DNA from: CAWDPQ01 sp049642465
GTDB lineage: Bacteria; Acidobacteriota; Vicinamibacteria; Vicinamibacterales; 2-12-FULL-66-21
Direction of reading: 5' to 3'
DNA length: 29,849 bases
Assembly: GCA_049642465.1 (NCBI GenBank)
Contig: JBAROV010000127.1
Coordinates: forward strand, 1 to 29,849
Positions within the stretch are counted from its first letter, which is position 1. Each line of letters begins with the position of its first letter. The position numbers were made by a program, and so were the translations under genes. The notes beneath the pieces are model-generated. The model was given only the letters and a program-made list of their open reading frames with translations. It did no database searches and was not told the DNA's origin. Positions 26,403-29,849 of this stretch are shown piece after piece.

Positions 26403-26864
26403 TCAATATCGCAGAAGCGGTCGCCCATTGGGCATCCCTGGCCACGGAATCGCAGCCATGATGGCGAGGATGCCGAGCGTGTAGCTGATTAAGGCGACCT
26501 TGTGGCGCGCCGAGGAATCCGTCAGCTTCCGGGTGCGCGCGCGGCCAATGTGGACGAGCACGAGGCCGACGATCATTCCAAACACGTGTTCGACGCCCCA
26601 GAAGCGCAGTCCTGAGCTCTTCATGGCGCCAGCGAAGTCCTGCATCGCCGCGCGCGTGATGGGGCTCAGGGCAAAGTACAGGAGCAGCCCCAGAAGCACC
26701 TGGATATCCAGCAGCGTCACGAACCAGAAGCCGGCCCGTTCGTCGGCACGCGTCCAGTTGCGCCGGCCGGTGGCGCCCGCGATCGCGCGGCCCACGGCGA
26801 ACAGTCCGGCCAGGACAACGGCCCATCGAAGCCAGGAGTGCGTGAGGAGCGCGAGGTTGTACAT
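26403..26864 (-). CDS. four-helix membrane protein, 'cytochrome b-like'
   Basis: 153 residues from ATG 26864 (MYNLALLTHSWLRW). An earlier GTG at 26891 adds nine residues and cannot be excluded; neither has a clear ribosome site. Four hydrophobic helices are visible at about 8-28, 45-67, 87-105 and 122-142. Conserved-looking features include THSWLRW at the start of helix 1, LLGLLLYFALSPITRAAMQDF, and VEHVFGMIVGLVLVHIGRART. Proteins with this pattern are found in Bacteroidota and Acidobacteriota and are often labelled cytochrome b. The His residues near membrane faces could bind heme, but this is not shown. Function unknown. It follows the VWFA-related gene by about 90 bp on the same strand. 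Confidence 0.75.
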   Translation of the reverse strand: MYNLALLTHSWLRWAVVLAGLFAVGRAIAGATGRRNWTRADERAGFWFVTLLDIQVLLGLLLYFALSPITRAAMQDFAGAMKSSGLRFWGVEHVFGMIVGLVLVHIGRARTRKLTDSSARHKVALISYTLGILAIMAAIPWPGMPNGRPLLRY

Positions 26865-26955
26865 CGGCAGATTGTAATTCGGCCGCTGCACGTTCGGGAA
26901 GCTGACATCCAGGCCTTGCCCAGAAGTCGAGGCGCTTCACGTCGCCAGGCTCGGC

Positions 26956-27906
26956 TCACGCACCCGGCGGGATCCCGCGGCGAGCACGCGCGGTCACGCC
27001 GCGGCGGAGCACCTTGACTTCCACTTCACGCAGATCCGCCTTGCGGCCGACTGGCGGATCCTGCGCGCTCAGCACGTAGTACCTATCAAGTTCGCGCAGG
27101 ATGCGATCCACCGCGCCATTGATGTCGTTCGTGTTGAGAAACGCGTGGCCGCCGGTCTCGCGAGCAAAGCCGCTCGTTCCGGCATTGGCCGGACGCATGC
27201 CGACACCAGCCGGATCGATGACGTAGAGAGACGCGTGGGCTGCGGCGGTCGCCCGCATCGCGTCAACCCATTCGGGCCGCAGGTCGCGCGAGATCGTCTG
27301 CGGCTGGATCGGTGTATCGAATAGCCACCCCGCCCCGATGGCAACGATCGCCTTGCGTCCTTCGGACGACTCGCTCAGTTGTCGGGAGAGTGTCGCCACC
27401 GTAGAGAGGACGTGAGCAAACAGGTCCTCGAGCCGCGTGGGAAACGCGCGCACGTGGTAGTCCTCAATGGCCTTGAGGAGGATGGCGCGATCGTCCGTGC
27501 TCTTCATCGCGGCCCCATCGAGCGAGACGACCGCCAGACGGTCGCCCGGCGACAGGCGGTTGACGAACCGCCTTGCCGCCTCTCGGACGCGCGGGGTCAT
27601 TGTCGGATTGACCGCGACGTCGTCGAGCAGCAGCACGATCGTGCGGGGCCGTTCTGGTTTGGATGGCGTGATGAAGGTCACCGTCTCGATTGGGACTTGA
27701 AATCCGTTGATCCAGAGCTCGAATTCGCCCGGCTTGAGATCTTCGACCGGAATCCCGCGGTTGTTCACTGCCACCACGTCGATATTCAGGAGCGGAGCGA
27801 CGGCCGGGGTTGCGCTCAGCACTGACAGGCCGAGGGCAGTCGCCGTCGTCGAGATGAAGAGTGCGGCTCGTTTACTGCGCACTGGTCGTCGCCTTGGGTC
27901 GCTCAC
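26956..27906 (-). CDS. exported VWFA-related protein (short form)
   Basis: 316 residues from GTG 27906; a second GTG at 27882 is possible. A signal-like hydrophobic segment follows a basic start (RRRPVRSKRAALFISTTATALGL). The VWFA-related layout matches the gene at 10267-12084: VVAVNNRGIPVEDLKPGEFELWING, IVLLLDDVAVNPTMTPRVREAARRFVNRLSPGDRLAVVS, a SLYVIDPAG strand, and ELDRYYVLSAQDP near the end. Here the protein stops soon after that domain, so it lacks the long C-terminal part of the other copy. No intact DxSxS metal site is seen. The start overlaps the end of the amidohydrolase gene by 35 bp, indicating co-transcription. Binding partner unknown. Confidence 0.82.
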   Translation of the reverse strand: MSDPRRRPVRSKRAALFISTTATALGLSVLSATPAVAPLLNIDVVAVNNRGIPVEDLKPGEFELWINGFQVPIETVTFITPSKPERPRTIVLLLDDVAVNPTMTPRVREAARRFVNRLSPGDRLAVVSLDGAAMKSTDDRAILLKAIEDYHVRAFPTRLEDLFAHVLSTVATLSRQLSESSEGRKAIVAIGAGWLFDTPIQPQTISRDLRPEWVDAMRATAAAHASLYVIDPAGVGMRPANAGTSGFARETGGHAFLNTNDINGAVDRILRELDRYYVLSAQDPPVGRKADLREVEVKVLRRGVTARARRGIPPGA

Positions 27907-29542
27907 GTTTCTGCTTCTCCACCAGGGCGGCGACGTCGGCGAGCAACTGCTTCGCGTCGTACACGATGCCGTCCTTGATTGTGTACTTCACGCCGCCGAC
28001 GCGTTCAGGCCGGGCGTTCTTGTCGTTCAACTTCACCGCGCCGGTCGCGTACAACACCTTGAAGTTTTCCAATGGATTCTGGTCCACGATCACCATGTCG
28101 GCGAGCATGCCCGCGCGGACGACCCCGAACTCGGGGGCCTTTCCCTTCGGGTTCGCGAGCGTGATTGCGCCGTTCATGGTCGCCGATTGGATCACCTCGA
28201 GTGGATGGAATCCTGCTTCCTGGAGCATTTCCAATTCGTTGATGAATCCGAATCCATACGTCTGGTAAATGAAGCCGGAATCCGATCCAGTGGTAACCAG
28301 GCCGCCCATCTTCTTGTAGTCGTTCACCAGTTTGAACCAGACCTGATAGAAGTTCCGCCAGGCGACCTCGTCTTCGGTGGTCCAGTAATACCAGTAGGAA
28401 CCGTGGGACGAGCGGCTCGGCTCGTAGAACGTCATCAACGAGGGCAACGTGTACTTCTCGTGCCAGTCGGCGTTGCGGAACCGCATGACATCGCGTCCCG
28501 CGGAGTAAATCGTAAACGTAGGATCGAAGGCCGTGCCGAGTTTCAGGTGTTCCTGGAGGTATGCCTTCCACTCCGGCGTTCCTGGTTCATGAATCTTGTC
28601 CCACAGACGAGCGACCTGGCCGAAGCGCCACTGCTCGTCGCTCGCATTCATATTCACTGGCCACGGTTGAACGACGTGGTCCTTGAGCAGCGATTCGAAA
28701 TGGCCGTAGAAGTGCGTGACGGTGCCGAGGCCGAGGCGGGCAGCCTTGATCGCATTCATCTGAGCGACGCCGCTTTGCTGCAGATGCGCGGTCGATCCAA
28801 GCCCGAGCTTCCTGGCTTCATCGAGCAGCGCCGTCATGATGTCCGGCCGTTCGGCGCCGAGCTTCAATCCGTCGACGCCATTCGTTGCGGCCCAGCGAAC
28901 ATATTCGCGGGCTTTTTCTGGGGAATCCAGAGACCCCTGCGTCCATCCGCTCCCGGGCCGTTGATAGTTGAAGATTCGTGGCGCAACAATCTCGTTCTTT
29001 TCGCTTCGCTGCTTCTCCCGAACGGTCAAGGCATGTCCCGACATCGGCACACCGCGGACGGTTGTCACGCCGTGCGCCAACCACAATTTGTACGCGTACG
29101 CGGCGTCTGCGTTTTTCGGCGCGCCTCCCGCGTGAACGTGCATGTCCACGAATCCTGGCATCAGGTACATGCCGGTTGCGTCGATTTCGTGTTCAGCCTG
29201 CGGACTACGATTCGACTTGAGTGGAACGCCCGGGGTGCCGGCGCTACGAACCGCAGTGATGCGATTCCCTTCCACGATAACGTCGACAGGACCTTGCGGC
29301 GGAGCGCCGGTTCCATCGATCAACATCACGCCGCGAATCGCCAGGGTCTTGAACGGACCCCTGCCTTCGTCCGAGCGCCGATTGGGCGCTGGGGTCAGCG
29401 GATCGCGGTCACTGGCTGTCTGTTGAGTCGACGCTGGCGGGGCCGGCGCCTGCTGCGCGCGAATCCCGGCGGACACCAACCACATTCCGGCGAGCGCACC
29501 TGAAATCACCACCCACCCAAGTCGTCTAGATCCCGCCAACAT
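27872..29542 (-). CDS. exported metal-dependent amidohydrolase
   Basis: 556 residues from ATG 29542, which has GAAGGA just upstream and opens a signal peptide (MLAGSRRLGWVVISGALAG). A longer frame to 29812 only translates repeat DNA and the overlapping PAP2 gene. Amidohydrolase-superfamily metal ligands are in order: HVH in PGFVDMHVHAG (135/137), a candidate carboxylated Lys in GLKLG (227), His in TAHLQ (253), His in THFYGH (277) and Asp in TTGSDSG (421). The closing LKxGxxADMVIVDxNPL-like block is also present (GMLADMVIVDQNPLENF). It resembles imidazolonepropionase-like or prolidase-like secreted hydrolases. Substrate unknown; a cyclic amide or dipeptide is plausible. It lies between the PAP2 gene and the VWFA-related gene on the same strand. 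Confidence 0.9.
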   Translation of the reverse strand: MLAGSRRLGWVVISGALAGMWLVSAGIRAQQAPAPPASTQQTASDRDPLTPAPNRRSDEGRGPFKTLAIRGVMLIDGTGAPPQGPVDVIVEGNRITAVRSAGTPGVPLKSNRSPQAEHEIDATGMYLMPGFVDMHVHAGGAPKNADAAYAYKLWLAHGVTTVRGVPMSGHALTVREKQRSEKNEIVAPRIFNYQRPGSGWTQGSLDSPEKAREYVRWAATNGVDGLKLGAERPDIMTALLDEARKLGLGSTAHLQQSGVAQMNAIKAARLGLGTVTHFYGHFESLLKDHVVQPWPVNMNASDEQWRFGQVARLWDKIHEPGTPEWKAYLQEHLKLGTAFDPTFTIYSAGRDVMRFRNADWHEKYTLPSLMTFYEPSRSSHGSYWYYWTTEDEVAWRNFYQVWFKLVNDYKKMGGLVTTGSDSGFIYQTYGFGFINELEMLQEAGFHPLEVIQSATMNGAITLANPKGKAPEFGVVRAGMLADMVIVDQNPLENFKVLYATGAVKLNDKNARPERVGGVKYTIKDGIVYDAKQLLADVAALVEKQKRERPKATTSAQ

Positions 29543-29576
29543 AGATCCTTCTCTTTTCTCAATGCTCGTGGGACCC

Positions 29577-29680
29577 CACCCCCACTCGCTCTCGCTCGCG
29601 GGCCCGGCTTCGCCGGGCTGCCCTCCGGCCGCTCGCTCGGGCCGCAGGCGCTTTTCCCTTTTCCCTTTTCCCTTTTCCCT
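29577..29680. repeat. GC-rich hairpin plus CCCTTTT tandem repeat
   Basis: GCCCGGC (29602-29608) and GCCGGGC (29612-29618) form an exact 7-bp stem with a TTC loop, flanked by CGCTCG-rich sequence on both sides. From about 29650 the word CTTTTCC repeats about four times to 29680. The same word forms the hairpin arms at 16088-16120. The gap between the PAP2 and amidohydrolase genes is 152 bp and is largely made of this sequence. Confidence 0.65.
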
Positions 29681-29694
29681 TGTGAATTCTATCG

Positions 29695-29849
29695 CTACAC
29701 GGCGAGCCAGACGATGAGGGCCACTGCCCACCCCACGAGAATATCGGCGGCGAAGTGATAGCGGCCGAGCACGGCACCGGCTGAAATGGCGCCCGCATTG
29801 ATGAGCATCCACCCGACCAGCACCGGCGGTGCCTCCAGCACAAGAAGCC
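29695..29849 (-). CDS. PAP2-superfamily phosphatase, C-terminal fragment (5' end outside window)
   Basis: A frame open from the window edge (first full codon at 29847) runs 50 codons to TAG at 29695-29697. It reads two membrane helices around GRYHFAADILVGW. This matches the third PAP2 phosphatase motif, in which Arg, His and Asp flank the last catalytic segment before the final helix (here R29, H31, D35 of the fragment). PAP2 proteins dephosphorylate lipid phosphates such as phosphatidate or undecaprenyl pyrophosphate in the membrane. The fragment ends shortly after the last helix, as usual for the family. Neighbour genes on the same strand encode the exported amidohydrolase and a VWFA-related protein. 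Confidence 0.75.
   Translation of the reverse strand, partial: LLVLEAPPVLVGWMLINAGAISAGAVLGRYHFAADILVGWAVALIVWLAV

Noticed and set aside
27707..29503. 598-codon plus-strand open frame
   Set aside because: It lies opposite the amidohydrolase and the VWFA-related gene, whose products have clear family motifs. Its translation shows no domain; it is a high-GC antisense shadow.
29543..29812. 90-residue N-terminal extension of the amidohydrolase
   Set aside because: It translates the GC-rich and CCCTTTT repeats and overlaps the PAP2 gene in another frame. The ATG at 29542 has a ribosome site and signal peptide.

Overview
The window is high-GC bacterial chromosome with tightly packed genes. Its gene content points to the phylum Acidobacteriota, probably a soil lineage of the Vicinamibacteria type. 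The markers are three very large Oar-like TonB-dependent receptors with an N-terminal carboxypeptidase-regulatory-like domain, two exported 'VWFA-related' proteins, and a PadR regulator followed by an ~890-residue orphan MacB/FtsX-type permease (the ADOP arrangement). This assignment is inferred from gene families, not from a marker gene. I see no rRNA, tRNA, CRISPR array, transposase or prophage gene.

Layout. 1-2147: the 3' end of a TldE/PmbA-type gene and a complete TldD-type metallopeptidase with a twin-arginine signal. 2370-10197: two tandem paralogous Oar-like receptors. 10267-12084 (minus): an exported VWFA-related protein. 12209-16084: a third receptor, divergent from it and starting at TTG. 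16149-17622: a two-domain rhodanese and SufE, separated by a long self-complementary repeat. 17619-19483 (minus): a putative HExxH metallopeptidase and a seven-repeat PD40/TolB-like propeller protein. 19656-22768: PadR and ADOP permease, with a duplicated dyad in front of padR. 22776-25452 (minus): a compact four-gene operon (YgjP-like M48 peptidase, RimJ-type GNAT, second GNAT, SpoU RNA methyltransferase). 25543-26352: an exported DUF4097-type repeat protein. 26403-29849 (minus): the 3' end of a PAP2 phosphatase, an exported amidohydrolase, a second VWFA-related protein, and a four-helix 'cytochrome b-like' membrane protein.

Much of the content concerns the cell envelope: outer-membrane uptake, periplasmic or secreted hydrolases, export-linked sensors and an efflux-like permease. 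Rhodanese and SufE form a sulfur-transfer pair. No intergenic stretch exceeds 300 bases. Several short gaps hold unusual low-complexity, self-complementary sequence, each built from a different short word. Together with the PadR double dyad and a 14-bp box shared by two receptor promoters, these are the most noteworthy non-coding signals. I did not find a clearly new multi-gene defence or biosynthetic system.
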